The translations under genes were made by a program, and so were the position numbers. From positions 868,001 through 932,000 of the forward strand of contig NZ_AP025018.1 of the NCBI RefSeq assembly GCF_019977735.1: DNA of 64,000 bases, read 5' to 3'. The notes beneath the pieces were generated by a model, which was not told the origin of the DNA, did no database searches, and was given only the letters and a program-made list of their open reading frames with translations. Position 1 is the stretch's first letter. Every line of letters begins with the position of its first letter. Source of the stretch: Calothrix sp. PCC 7716. Lineage in GTDB: Bacteria > Cyanobacteriota > Cyanobacteriia > Cyanobacteriales > Nostocaceae. Below are positions 1-8,625 of the stretch, piece by piece.

Positions 1-779
1 CCATTCAAAACTTTACTTCTACTATATCGCCATGATTGGCACAAGCTTTTACTATCACTGCTATTTTATGTAATCAAGCACAGTCCAGAGTGGATACGTC
101 CTGTAGTTTTTGCCAATATTGTTGATATTATCTCTCGACCTCAACAACATCAGTTAACTGAGCTTTGGCTTAACGGCGCCGTTTTAGCTGTATCTATTGT
201 TCAAAATATACCTACTCATTACTGGCATATCATGGCAATGAGCGCAGCAACTCGCCAAATGGAAGTTAATTTACGGTATAGTTTGACACAGCAATTACAG
301 CAACTCAGTATTGGATTTTATAAGCAGCACAGTACTGGTGTATTGCAGTCTAAGCTTTTGCGAGATGTAGAAGAAATTCAAATACTGACTACCTATATTT
401 TTCAGCTTGTACCTGCGGCATTATTAACGATTTTAGTTTCTGTGGTAGTTACTGTGGTGAAAATGGCGTTAAACTTTCAGGTGGTCAACGTCAAAGACTA
501 GCCATAGCGCGCGCGTTAATTCGTAATCCCAAAGTATTAATATTAGACGAAGCAACAGCATCAGTAGACACCGCAACCGAAGCATTAATTCAACAAGCAC
601 TCGAACGCTTAATGAAAAACCGTACAACCTTCGTAGTAGCTCACCGACTTTCGACTATTCGTAAAGCCGACCGAATAGTAGTATTAGAAAAAGGAAAAAT
701 CGTAGAAATTGGTAATCATCATCAACTTTTACAAAACTCTAATGGTATGTACGCCCAATTTAGAGCATTACAAGCGTAG
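1..779 (+). pseudogene. ABC exporter with internal deletion (5' end outside window)
   Basis: Frame 1 is open from the first base to 501 and encodes about 165 residues of an ABC-exporter membrane domain: hydrophobic segments, then a [19 protein letters not shown] coupling-helix region. At about 450-465 the reading jumps to frame 3. There the C-terminal half of a nucleotide-binding domain follows: signature [15 protein letters not shown], Walker [13 protein letters not shown] and switch histidine in VVAHRLSTI, stopping at 777-779. The later transmembrane helices, Walker A and the Q-loop are missing, so roughly half of a normal exporter of about 580 residues is lost and the two halves are out of frame. 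The product cannot bind ATP. Fusion of the two halves by a deletion is my inference. The substrate is unknown, but toxin-like genes follow directly. Confidence 0.85.
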
Positions 780-875
780 AGTATCAGAAAACGACACTTT
801 GATTTAGTTGCCTTATGATACTGACACGAACTATCATGTAAAGGTAAAATAAATCCTGAAGAAGGAAAACACAAA

Positions 876-1364
876 TTGTTTGAGGTTACACAATTTCAAG
901 TAAAAACAGGGAAGACTGTTGCCTGTGCTAGAAAAGGTAAGGTATTAGTTGCTTTAACCAAGGTGGAAATTTACGCTATGGGTAAGGTTGCCATGTATCC
1001 TTATGAGGAGCTTCGAGAACTTCAACAAATGAAACAGACAGCCCGTAAAGAATTTGACAATAACCCAGAGAATGAGGAAAGGTTAAAAAAAATAAAAGAC
1101 TTGAAGCATAATTATGAACGCTCTCAAGCTATGCTAAAAGCAATTAAATGTGTAGGGCTGGCAGATACTGTTGATGATATTAATATGATTATTTTACACT
1201 TGCTATCTGTTGGTGAGCGAGTAACCGTTGAAACACGTGTTGATTATCCTAGTATAATAGAAGGTAGAAATAATCAACTGAAAGTTTATAGTACATGGGC
1301 AGTACTAGAGGATAATATAAAATATTTATCAACTATCAGGTTTACCCCCGAATTAGGAGAATAA
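876..1364 (+). CDS. Unknown protein, possible toxin module of a polymorphic system
   Basis: The 162-residue protein starts at TTG with GAAGG about 10 bases upstream; no ATG lies near. I do not recognise the family. The middle (residues about 45-95) is charged and helical with many K and E, and the ends look beta-rich, without signal peptide or membrane segment. The next gene begins 3 bases after the stop and encodes an all-helical protein. This tight spacing, beside an ABC-exporter remnant, is typical of a toxin domain followed by its immunity gene. The toxin role is inference from arrangement only. It could be the detached C-terminal end of a larger secreted protein. Confidence 0.55.
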   Translation: MFEVTQFQVKTGKTVACARKGKVLVALTKVEIYAMGKVAMYPYEELRELQQMKQTARKEFDNNPENEERLKKIKDLKHNYERSQAMLKAIKCVGLADTVDDINMIILHLLSVGERVTVETRVDYPSIIEGRNNQLKVYSTWAVLEDNIKYLSTIRFTPELGE

Positions 1365-1367
1365 ATT

Positions 1368-1865
1368 ATGGATATTAATGAATTTATGATGTTGACAGAT
1401 GAAGATATAGACTATAGTAGTTTATCAGTAGATATACTTAAAGGACTGGCTTTAGGTGACGAGTTATTTATTGCGACTTCTGCTTTAGGAGAGTTGTCTC
1501 GACGAAACAGTAGTGTAGCAGTTTCAACTGCTTGGGAGATTTTATTAAACTCACGTGGTGATTGTTATTTACAAGCTGCTGCGTTAGAAACTATTTTTGA
1601 ATATGACCAAGAAAAAGCATTAACTTATATAAGCGAACAAGTTCCTAAATGTAATACTTACATTTTGAATTCAATTCTAGAAATAATGATAGAAAACGAG
1701 TTTGTATTTAAATCAAAAAATGTTTCGTCTTTAGTTAGCATTGTTCTACAACGAGTAAAGGGACTTGACTCCACAACACAATATCCTGAGCCAGAAGTTA
1801 TAGATAACTTTTTGAACATGTACAGTAATATCAAAAATACTCAAGTCGTGGATGCTTTAACGTAA
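1368..1865 (+). CDS. Unknown helical protein, possible immunity protein
   Basis: The 165-residue protein starts at ATG 1368. Its Shine-Dalgarno GGAG overlaps the end of the preceding gene, so the two are probably translated together. The sequence is almost entirely alpha-helical with repeated short helices (ALGELSRRNSSVAVSTAWEIL, AAALETIFEYDQEKALTYI), resembling HEAT-like immunity proteins. It has no signal peptide and no catalytic motif that I can see. A partner role for the 876-1364 product is inferred from the 3-bp spacing. The family is not identified. Confidence 0.6.
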   Translation: MDINEFMMLTDEDIDYSSLSVDILKGLALGDELFIATSALGELSRRNSSVAVSTAWEILLNSRGDCYLQAAALETIFEYDQEKALTYISEQVPKCNTYILNSILEIMIENEFVFKSKNVSSLVSIVLQRVKGLDSTTQYPEPEVIDNFLNMYSNIKNTQVVDALT

Positions 1866-1875
1866 TTATCAAAAT

Positions 1876-2115
1876 CTAACATTTTTTACTCATCCTTGCG
1901 CGACTGATATATTGCCCGTGAGTACTTACCATATAGGGGACAACATAAGTCAGACCAGCAGAAATCCAGCGTCCTGAGTTCATTTGACCGTTTAGTAATG
2001 CCCAGCCATGATTAATTACAAATAAAAGCGTACCTATAATTAAAGCTACTTTAAACGCTGTCGGCGCAAATTTACGGTCAAATAAACTATAAAAGTATTG
2101 GATTACAGCTTTCAT
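1876..2115 (-). CDS. nrtS: NrtS-like small nitrate/nitrite transporter subunit
   Basis: The 79-residue membrane protein has two hydrophobic helices (about 21-38 and 48-66). The motif run ALIIGTLLFVINHGWALLNG, then RWISAGLTYVVPYMVSTHGQY, matches the conserved core of the NrtS family as I remember it. NrtS proteins are tiny cyanobacterial inner-membrane proteins implicated in nitrate/nitrite uptake, and some genomes encode two that work together. Only one copy is visible here. It is convergent with the toxin/immunity-like pair (10 bases between stops). ATG at 2115 is the only sensible start. Loss of a second subunit, or function as a homo-oligomer, cannot be judged from this window. Confidence 0.78.
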   Translation of the reverse strand: MKAVIQYFYSLFDRKFAPTAFKVALIIGTLLFVINHGWALLNGQMNSGRWISAGLTYVVPYMVSTHGQYISRARMSKKC

Positions 2116-2412
2116 CTCGCGTCCTGCTTTTGTGGGTAGGCGCCTACTATTTTACCTGTACTTGTACTCTTTACACGCGCTCTAAGCAGAGTTTCTTGAC
2201 TTTTGGACTTTTTACTCTCATTCTGGAGAGCAGCAGATTAAAAAAATAATTCAATAGTTTAATGCGCGTAGTCAGTCGTAAAAAGCTGAGAGAGTTCTGG
2301 GAGCGACAACGCCGCATTTTATTGATTCTTAACAAAAAAATTTATTTCCTGTCCCAAGAAATGTATTATTCTTTGATGAAAGTTTTCGATTCGAGTTGCG
2401 GAGCGATGAAAA

Positions 2413-2877
2413 ATGCTCGAATGGGTGATTAATCCTTGGATACTGTTAGCATCGGGGAAAATTGTAGAAGTTAAAAAAGAAGAAATACCAGAGGTAGCTA
2501 GAGTAGGAGATGAGATGATGACCTTGCAAGGTAGGGGTTAGATTGTTGCCTTGGGATCAAATCTTCCCGATGCAAAGTTGATTTCGCTCATAGATAGGCG
2601 CCCTCCGAAACAAGGATATGAGGAGTTAGTGGGAAAGAACCAACAAAAAATCGACGAACTTTTAGTTCAAATGAGAAGAGCGGATATTGACGATAAAGAG
2701 TTGAAAAAACTGCGTTCTAGTTTGCTGGAACTATTAAATCAACGCTCACAGCGTACAGTGGCTCGACCGGCTGGTAATGTATATCTCCCCGATAACACAG
2801 CCCTTGAAGGTGTAATGATTGTCAAAGTTATCCGTAGTAAAGATTTAACATTAAAAACAGCATATCCTTTTTGTTGA
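2413..2877 (+). pseudogene. Unknown gene interrupted by an in-frame amber codon
   Basis: An ATG at 2413 with Shine-Dalgarno GGAG (2400-2403) opens a frame that meets TAG at 2539-2541 after 42 codons. It then continues in the same frame to TGA at 2875-2877, for 154 codons in total. A TTG at 2551 could restart translation of the last 108 residues. The second part is hydrophilic and helical (ELLVQMRRADIDDKELKKLRS). I do not recognise the protein. The gene after it starts 12 bases downstream, as in the toxin/immunity-like pair at 876-1865. Either the gene has decayed by one point mutation or the amber codon is read through. The first is simpler. Confidence 0.5.
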
Positions 2878-2889
2878 GGTTGTTAGAAG

Positions 2890-3369
2890 ATGAATCAAAC
2901 CTTTAAAATATCTTACTACTGGGAAAAGTTAGGCAAACCTAATTATTTTTTAGAGATGGTAGATGCAAATAAAATTTTTGTATCTTTAAGCTATTTTCTT
3001 TCGCTTTATAAAGGACAATTTATTATTAGTGTTCAGGAACATAACGCTTGCTTTGATTTGCGTCCTGACCTATCTACTATATTTGAAGATATTCCTCTTG
3101 TGTTAGAAAAACTGACTCATGACACACAGTCACCAGTAGAGTTTGATTTTTTTGAACAGGGTACAGATGTGGGAATGTTAATGGAGCGTCAAGGTGATAT
3201 CATTAAGGTTTGTTTTGAGACAACCGAAGCTTCTGCTATGAAGTTTCAGTTTTTGCCCGATACCAATATTTTAGTTTCAGCATGGGAATTTTTAGCGCAA
3301 TGGCTCCAATTTATTAGGAAAATATTAGATGCGATAGTGGATCAAAATTATTTTAGGGATGCTCTGTAA
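2890..3369 (+). CDS. Unknown acidic protein, possible immunity protein
   Basis: The 159-residue cytosolic-looking protein starts at ATG 2890, 12 bases after the amber-interrupted gene. It alternates beta strands and helices, with the segments DLRPDLSTIFEDIPLVLEKL and VEFDFFEQGTDVGMLMERQGD. No catalytic motif is visible. By arrangement it pairs with 2413-2877. After its TAA the same frame stays open for another 29 codons to TAA at 3457-3459 (GFAEEGRYSEYTPEVFEEI and more). The ancestral protein may therefore have been longer, or the tail may belong to a lost neighbour. Family unknown. Confidence 0.55.
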   Translation: MNQTFKISYYWEKLGKPNYFLEMVDANKIFVSLSYFLSLYKGQFIISVQEHNACFDLRPDLSTIFEDIPLVLEKLTHDTQSPVEFDFFEQGTDVGMLMERQGDIIKVCFETTEASAMKFQFLPDTNILVSAWEFLAQWLQFIRKILDAIVDQNYFRDAL

Positions 3370-3517
3370 TTAGGGTTTGCTGAAGAAGGTAGATACTCTG
3401 AATACACGCCAGAAGTTTTTGAAGAAATAAAACTAAACGCAAAAAATCACGCACTATAAGGTAAGAAACCCAAATCAGATGTCATCCCCCAAATATAAAA
3501 TTGTCCTTTTAAGCAAA

Positions 3518-3542
3518 AAGCCCAGTTATGATAACTAGGCTT
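3518..3542. terminator. Hairpin between convergent genes
   Basis: AAGCCCAGTTAT (3518-3529) faces ATAACTAGGCTT (3531-3542) with one mismatch. An A-rich run precedes it, so the minus-strand transcript ends in U-rich sequence. It lies between the 2890 gene and the convergent channel gene and could stop transcription from either side. Confidence 0.45.
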
Positions 3543-3596
3543 ATATTGATAAGTTTTCTTATTCAGGACTTACGATACTGCCACAACGCTCTTGTC

Positions 3597-3657
3597 GGTG
3601 CGTGACTGCTACAAATCTTATAACTACGTTGAAATATTTTCGTAGCAGTCACGCACC
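3597..3657. repeat. Inverted repeat with 16-bp arms
   Basis: Arms GGTGCGTGACTGCTAC (3597-3612) and GTAGCAGTCACGCACC (3642-3657) are perfect complements around a 29-base AT-rich loop. The element sits 15 bases past the 3' end of the channel gene. It looks like a dispersed cyanobacterial hairpin element and may also act as its terminator. Confidence 0.7.
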
Positions 3658-3672
3658 CTACGGTTTTTATGA

Positions 3673-5280
3673 TTAATTACGTTTGTTTTTAAAAGAGGCG
3701 AGAAATTCTTTTACTTGTTCACCTGCGACTTCACGCGCACCTAAGCCAAATGCAAGAGCAATTGCAACAGCTATGGCGCCAAGCAACAACCCGAATGCAA
3801 GATTCACAATATCACTGGCAACACCAATTTGTTGTAATGACATCGCTGAAACCAAAGCAATGATAGCCACTCGCGCGATTTGTCCTAAAATTTGAGCTTG
3901 ACGATTACCAGAAGCGGTAATAAGACTAAAAGCTAAATTTGCAAGAAATAATCCGACGGCAAATACTGCTAACCCCGATAAAATTCTGCCAAACACAACA
4001 GTTAGAGCAGTAACTAACGCTGTTAGTGCGGGAATTTTTAAGATATCAACAGCTGCAACCGTAGCAAATAACATGATACCTACGATTACCACAGTACCCA
4101 TGATTTGGGATGGTGTGCGGGTAGTAGTTGCAGGTGACGGCGCCTTTTGTTGAGTAGATATACCCAAAACAGAAAAGATATTGTCGAAACCAATGCTCGA
4201 AAGAATATTAGTAACGAGTTCGGCAGCAAAGCGCGCTAAGAAGTAAGAAGCTACTAATATAAATGTTGCCGTGAAAATTAAGGGAATTGCATTGAGAATT
4301 TGTTGCAGCATCGCAACTGCTGGAACAGAAATCGCATCTATTTTTAGAGCGTTCAATGCTGCAATGGCTACCGGAATCAATATCAGAATGTAAACAACCG
4401 TGCCAACAATTGCTGAAACTGATTGTCCTGTAGTTGAACGCAAACCAAACGAGGCGCCTAAACGGTCACCTCCAGCAGACGCAATTAAATTAGTAACAAT
4501 TCGTTTGACAATTATAGCAAGCAGCCAGCCCGCAGCAGCAATTAATACCGCAGCGAGAATATTTGGAACAATCGAAATTATCTCTGTAACTAAAGTCTGT
4601 ACCGGAAGTAACGCTTGATTTAACTCTAAAGCATTCAGAATTGGCAACAGAAATAATAAAAAGATAAACCAGTAAAGCGCATTACCAATAGTTTCACTTA
4701 AAGATAATTGCTTCTGGTTTGACGATGCACCATCTTCTAACTGTGAATTCAAACGCTCATCAAGTTTTGAACTACGTAGTCCTTGTACTGTTATTAGCTT
4801 GACAACAGTTGCAACCGCCCAAGCAACTGCAAGTAGAGCTGCGGTGCCTGCTAATTTAGGAACATATCCAAGTACTTGATTAAGTAAACTATTTAAAGGT
4901 TGCGACACAACCTGCAAATTGAGTGTTTGTAAAACAGCAACAACAGTAAAGAGAAGAATAATCCAATAAACAAAAGTTGAGATTGCTTTCTCTACTTTAG
5001 GTAAATCCCTTCCGTCTGTACGGCCTAGAATAGCAGCAGCAATGCGATTATCGATATCAGTACGATTAAGAAGTTTTCGTACAACCGTACTTGCAACCTT
5101 AGCAACTAACAAACCAACTAATAAAATAGCTACTGCCGCAAGCAATGTTGGTAAAAAACTAACCAATTGTGCCAACAACTGTTGCATATAGTTCACCCCA
5201 TTATTTAGCGGTTGTGTAGGTTGAACAGATAAATCCGGTTGTGGTGTTTGTGCCAGTATGCCTTGCCAGGTAATATTCAT
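3673..5280 (-). CDS. Multi-helix mechanosensitive ion channel family protein
   Basis: This inner-membrane protein has about 535 residues and many hydrophobic helices. They are arranged as repeated units of the conserved TM-helix type found in small-conductance channel relatives: a long helix with AVAILLVGLLVAKVAS, then a charged linker, recurring as AAVLIAAAGWLLAIIVKRIV and TATFILVASYFLARFAAE. No canonical MscS beta domain follows, so gating by tension is inferred from family membership only. I prefer ATG 5280 because the longer frame would use GTG at 5310 without a clear ribosome site. The C-terminal AFGLGAREVAGEQVKEFL is the usual end of these cyanobacterial proteins. Three GGCGCC sites mark it as long-resident DNA. 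Confidence 0.8.
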   Translation of the reverse strand: MNITWQGILAQTPQPDLSVQPTQPLNNGVNYMQQLLAQLVSFLPTLLAAVAILLVGLLVAKVASTVVRKLLNRTDIDNRIAAAILGRTDGRDLPKVEKAISTFVYWIILLFTVVAVLQTLNLQVVSQPLNSLLNQVLGYVPKLAGTAALLAVAWAVATVVKLITVQGLRSSKLDERLNSQLEDGASSNQKQLSLSETIGNALYWFIFLLFLLPILNALELNQALLPVQTLVTEIISIVPNILAAVLIAAAGWLLAIIVKRIVTNLIASAGGDRLGASFGLRSTTGQSVSAIVGTVVYILILIPVAIAALNALKIDAISVPAVAMLQQILNAIPLIFTATFILVASYFLARFAAELVTNILSSIGFDNIFSVLGISTQQKAPSPATTTRTPSQIMGTVVIVGIMLFATVAAVDILKIPALTALVTALTVVFGRILSGLAVFAVGLFLANLAFSLITASGNRQAQILGQIARVAIIALVSAMSLQQIGVASDIVNLAFGLLLGAIAVAIALAFGLGAREVAGEQVKEFLASFKNKRN

Positions 5281-5391
5281 AAATTCTGTAAGTTTCACCC
5301 TAAATACCACTGAGACTTCAAAATCTACCAGTATTTACTCGTAAACCTGTGTCGGATACTATACTTATATTCAGAATTTTCAATAGTTGTA

Positions 5392-5465
5392 GGTTGGGGA
5401 GCCACTGCGGTGGACGGGTCTCCCGGCATAAAGCAAGTGGCGTTGGAGGCTCTGCGTAACCCAAC
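5392..5465. repeat. Dispersed GTTGGGGAGCC...GTAACCCAAC element
   Basis: The 74-bp element begins GGTTGGGGAGCCACT and ends GCGTAACCCAAC. The same ends appear in opposite orientation at 58501-58578, and a shortened form lies at 14817-14848. It is the only structure I see in the 5281-5616 gap; a GGCGCC lies beside it at 5478. Confidence 0.7.
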
Positions 5466-5616
5466 ACTCCATTAAACGGCGCCTTCTTCAAAATGCTTCA
5501 GCATCCAAGGAACGCCGCAAATCTGACTTGAATTAGTACTTTTAAACTATCAATCAATAGGCTGAGTTTGGGAAAACTAAAAATAAAGTCATATGGGCTG
5601 GCGCCAGGAGCAATAA

Positions 5617-6945
5617 ATGTTATCAGAAGACATCAAGCTGTCTGAACTACCATCAGTTTATTTATTAGACAAAGACCGTTTGCCGAATTGTGCAGCAATT
5701 TACTTTGTCTGTGACAGTAAAGGTCAGATTTTTTATATAGGTAGAACAGTTAATTTAGTTGAGCGTTGGAGAGAACACCATAGATTTAATCAATTAAAAA
5801 GATTAAATCGAAAAGACAATATTAGTATTTATTGGATGACTTGTACCAATGATATAAAAGTCCTTTCCAACCTGGAGACTCAATTTATCAATAAATATAA
5901 GCCTCCATTGAATTGGACAAAAGTAATATCGCCTATTAGAAAAATAACTCCATCTGAAACAGCTTTACAACAAAGCCTTCAGCAGTTAGCCAAGTTCAAC
6001 ACTATGATATTCGGGTTTGACCCAATAGCTGACGAAGAACCGCCAACAATATACTTAGTTTACCCCGTATTAGGTAGACGCGGGATTTCAGGGAGTATAC
6101 GTACTGCACTCAAAAATATTAATAAAAAAGCTAGTTCCTTAAAATGGAAAGAATATGATACAGAACCAAAGTCTTCAGGAAAATTTGGTTATTGGGAAAC
6201 TCATTATAACAGTATCAGAATTGACTTAGCACCATTCGATGGTTTAGTCCACTTTATGGATAGTTCAAATTATAGAACAATTGCTAGTATAGGGTTTATG
6301 GCTTTTAAAAATGAGGAATTAGAAGTACTTCTAGAAAATATACCAGAATTTAAAGAAAACTTTGCAGCTTTATCAGCTATTGAAGAAGACCCAATACCCA
6401 TGACACCCATTGATAAATCTTTGCTTTTAGAAGGGAATAATAAAAGTGTAGTGGAAATAGAACCGTGGGAGGAATTAGAACCAATGCCTGAAGGTGAAGC
6501 AAGAAAAATGAATCGTCAGTTTCTACATGTAGATGGTGTAGAAGTAGAGATATGTATTAATAGTAATGGTAAATATTTTGTTAGACATAATCTTTACTGG
6601 TGGATAATGTGGGGGGATAAAAATCCTGACCCGCATCGTAATTGTGTAATAGAAAACTTAAATCGTGCTGCAAATAGGCTAACAACTATCAAATGGTCTG
6701 GCTATAGGTTTAGGTTTGAAACAATCGTTTTCGATGAAGATGATGTTGAAGTTGAAAGCGTGTTGCTTCCGCTATTTATGTTTGAGGACTTGCTAAAAAA
6801 TGAGATTAAGCCATACGGTAAGCTTTTGGAAGAAATCCAAAATGGCGAGTACAAGTCAAAACTTGATGATGGGCAGAATATTAAAATTTATGCATGGCTA
6901 CAAAAAAACTCTTTAATTTCATTACTACAAACAACAAACGTCTAA
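5617..6945 (+). CDS. GIY-YIG nuclease-domain protein with unknown C-terminal region
   Basis: The 442-residue protein has a good ribosome site, GGAG, 8 bases before ATG 5617. The N-terminal 100 residues form a GIY-YIG domain: AIYFV (27-31), FYIGRT (39-44), the catalytic-type arginine R50, HH at 54-55, E87 and the closing KPPLNW. This fold cuts DNA or RNA in homing, repair and phage-related enzymes. Residues 105-442 match nothing I know. They contain two similar aromatic modules (KKASSLKWKEYDTE near 175 and NRLTTIKWSGYRFRFE near 365), which suggests an internal duplication of a binding domain. It stands alone, with no IS or intron beside it. The gene body has no GGCGCC, unlike its neighbours, so transfer is possible. 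Confidence 0.75.
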   Translation: MLSEDIKLSELPSVYLLDKDRLPNCAAIYFVCDSKGQIFYIGRTVNLVERWREHHRFNQLKRLNRKDNISIYWMTCTNDIKVLSNLETQFINKYKPPLNWTKVISPIRKITPSETALQQSLQQLAKFNTMIFGFDPIADEEPPTIYLVYPVLGRRGISGSIRTALKNINKKASSLKWKEYDTEPKSSGKFGYWETHYNSIRIDLAPFDGLVHFMDSSNYRTIASIGFMAFKNEELEVLLENIPEFKENFAALSAIEEDPIPMTPIDKSLLLEGNNKSVVEIEPWEELEPMPEGEARKMNRQFLHVDGVEVEICINSNGKYFVRHNLYWWIMWGDKNPDPHRNCVIENLNRAANRLTTIKWSGYRFRFETIVFDEDDVEVESVLLPLFMFEDLLKNEIKPYGKLLEEIQNGEYKSKLDDGQNIKIYAWLQKNSLISLLQTTNV

Positions 6946-7086
6946 AAGGCAGTGGTTCGGCGCCGATAAAGCTTGTAGTCTGTAGACTCGTTGATGTTGG
7001 GCGCCATTACTGTTATTAATTAACTAGGATAAGACTTGGATAGCGAAACCAAGAGTCAAATAATCGCCTTTGACTTCGATTCGCTC

Positions 7087-7395
7087 TTATCCCGTGACGG
7101 AAGTTGTGCGCGTTTGTGTAATTAACTTAATAATTTCTGGCGGGGATTTTGCTTGAACTACTGCCAATAAGTTTATTACTTTGGCTATTAATCGAGGACT
7201 ATCTTCAAAAGTGTTTTGGCTTGGTAAAACCAGTTGAATAGGGTTGCCAATATCGTCAGTCTCGCCCTGAAAAACTAATAGATGTGGGTTTGGATGTGAA
7301 ACAGCCTGCCAACCATTGTTGTTAAGGTATGATACAATATCGGCAATTTGGAGAGAATTTGCTTGAAGTTCATTTTGAAGGATTTGCTCTATCAT
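7087..7395 (-). CDS. Small conserved protein coupled to a DUF4365 gene
   Basis: The 102-residue protein starts at ATG 7395, immediately next to the TAA (7396-7398) of the DUF4365 gene, so the two are translationally coupled. It begins with helices (EQILQNELQANSLQIADIVSYLNNNG), then beta strands (QAVSHPNPHLLVFQGE, PIQLVLPSQ), and ends in a long helix. I do not recognise a named family or catalytic residues. A role as partner or regulator of the upstream predicted nuclease-like protein is inferred from the zero spacing. Confidence 0.65.
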   Translation of the reverse strand: MIEQILQNELQANSLQIADIVSYLNNNGWQAVSHPNPHLLVFQGETDDIGNPIQLVLPSQNTFEDSPRLIAKVINLLAVVQAKSPPEIIKLITQTRTTSVTG

Positions 7396-7905
7396 TTACC
7401 ATTCTCCTGTTTTTACTTTCTGTATTAAAGCTTGTAGTGATTCTGGAGTTAATCTTTGCTGCCGAGGAATCCGAATTCTAACCCATTTGCGATTCGTAGT
7501 TGGAGTCCCAGCGAGGTATTCCCAATAACAACAGCCGCGCAAACAGATTTCTTCTTCATTATATACCAACCACTCAGATGGATCTGCTGGTAAAGTGAGT
7601 AGTAGCAGTATGCAAGGAACTGGGAACCTAAAACTACGTCGAATTACTAAATCATTGTAAGTTTTTGCTTCCAGGTCATAAATTATTGTATTGTCGTCTC
7701 GCTTCCATTGAGTTGAAGCTTTCAATTGAAAACTTAGGGAGAAGCCAGACTCTACACGTCTATTATCACGAACAGCGACTTCATCAAAATTTCCATCTAC
7801 ACCGTAATCGTATTCACGAATCGAGAGATTTAAACCTGATTTGCCTGCAATCGCTCGAACATATGCGCGACTTAATGACTCAATAATATGGGGTTCTGTC
7901 AACAC
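7396..7905 (-). CDS. DUF4365 family protein, nuclease-like fold
   Basis: The 169-residue protein starts at GTG 7905. It carries the DUF4365 pattern: SLSRAYVRAIAGKSGLN, then E31, the YGVDG motif with D37, and FQLKAS with Q60 and K62. The E...D...QxK spacing resembles the active site of PD-(D/E)xK restriction-type nucleases, and DUF4365 genes are often near defence loci. Nuclease activity is inferred from this resemblance. Its stop abuts the start of the 102-residue gene. No methylase or helicase lies nearby, so it is not a complete restriction system. Degradation seems unlikely as both frames are intact. Confidence 0.75.
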   Translation of the reverse strand: MLTEPHIIESLSRAYVRAIAGKSGLNLSIREYDYGVDGNFDEVAVRDNRRVESGFSLSFQLKASTQWKRDDNTIIYDLEAKTYNDLVIRRSFRFPVPCILLLLTLPADPSEWLVYNEEEICLRGCCYWEYLAGTPTTNRKWVRIRIPRQQRLTPESLQALIQKVKTGEW

Positions 7906-8162
7906 TCGATTTAAATGTATAAAGATAATTATAAATATACCTTTTAAAGTAGGTAATTGTGATAGTGAATATTAATTTATAAACAATTCTTTGAAAGTAT
8001 CAAATTAGACCACCGCTTGAATAAATTCCCCTTATGAGTGGAGGTTTGGAGGGTTAAACCTCAGATGGAGTAATAAATATTACTTTTCAAACATACTTTT
8101 AGGACAAGATGTTCTGTACGATAAAATAGCTAGTTGTTTTTCAATTGCCCTTGGAGAATACA

Positions 8163-8587
8163 TTGACGCAAGAAAACTATCAGAACCAGTTTACAGTCCC
8201 GCTTAAGGTTTTAATTATAGAAGATACTGAAGAACGTCAACAAGTTTTAACTTCTCTTTACCGTTCTCATGCCTGGATGTTAGTTAATACTGGGCACCGT
8301 GCCATTACGCTTTTAAATGCTTATGATTTTGATATTATTTCTCTTGATTATAATTTACGTGGCGAGTTAACTGGCGCCGACGTTGCAAAGAAAATAAAAT
8401 CATCTCGAAACACAGCTACTAAGATTATTGTTCATTCACTAAACCCTAAAGGTGTAAAGAAAATATTAAATATTTTGCCTGATGCTGTAATCTATCCAGT
8501 CTCAAAATGGTTCGCTCAAATAAGCATTTTAAGCACCTGAGAGCGAAAATAGATGAACTGGGTGTTGATTATGATTGGTTAATATAA
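8163..8587 (+). pseudogene. Receiver-like (cREC type) domain gene with a probable frameshift
   Basis: TTG 8163 is the likely start because GGAG lies about 7 bases upstream. The protein has a receiver-type fold: IIED (about 18-21), ISLDYN with D62, TGADVAKKI and IIVHS with H91. This is the pattern of cyclic-phosphate-processing receiver domains rather than a phosphotransfer regulator. The listed frame ends at 8540 with an unlikely tail. At the A-run 8504-8507 a shift of one base gives the sensible C-terminus SKMVRSNKHFKHLRAKIDELG up to TAA 8585-8587. So one A seems to be missing. A sequencing error or programmed slippage is possible. Confidence 0.6.
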
Positions 8588-8625
8588 TAATATCCTAAAA
8601 TTTTTTAGATTATCTATATTTAGCT

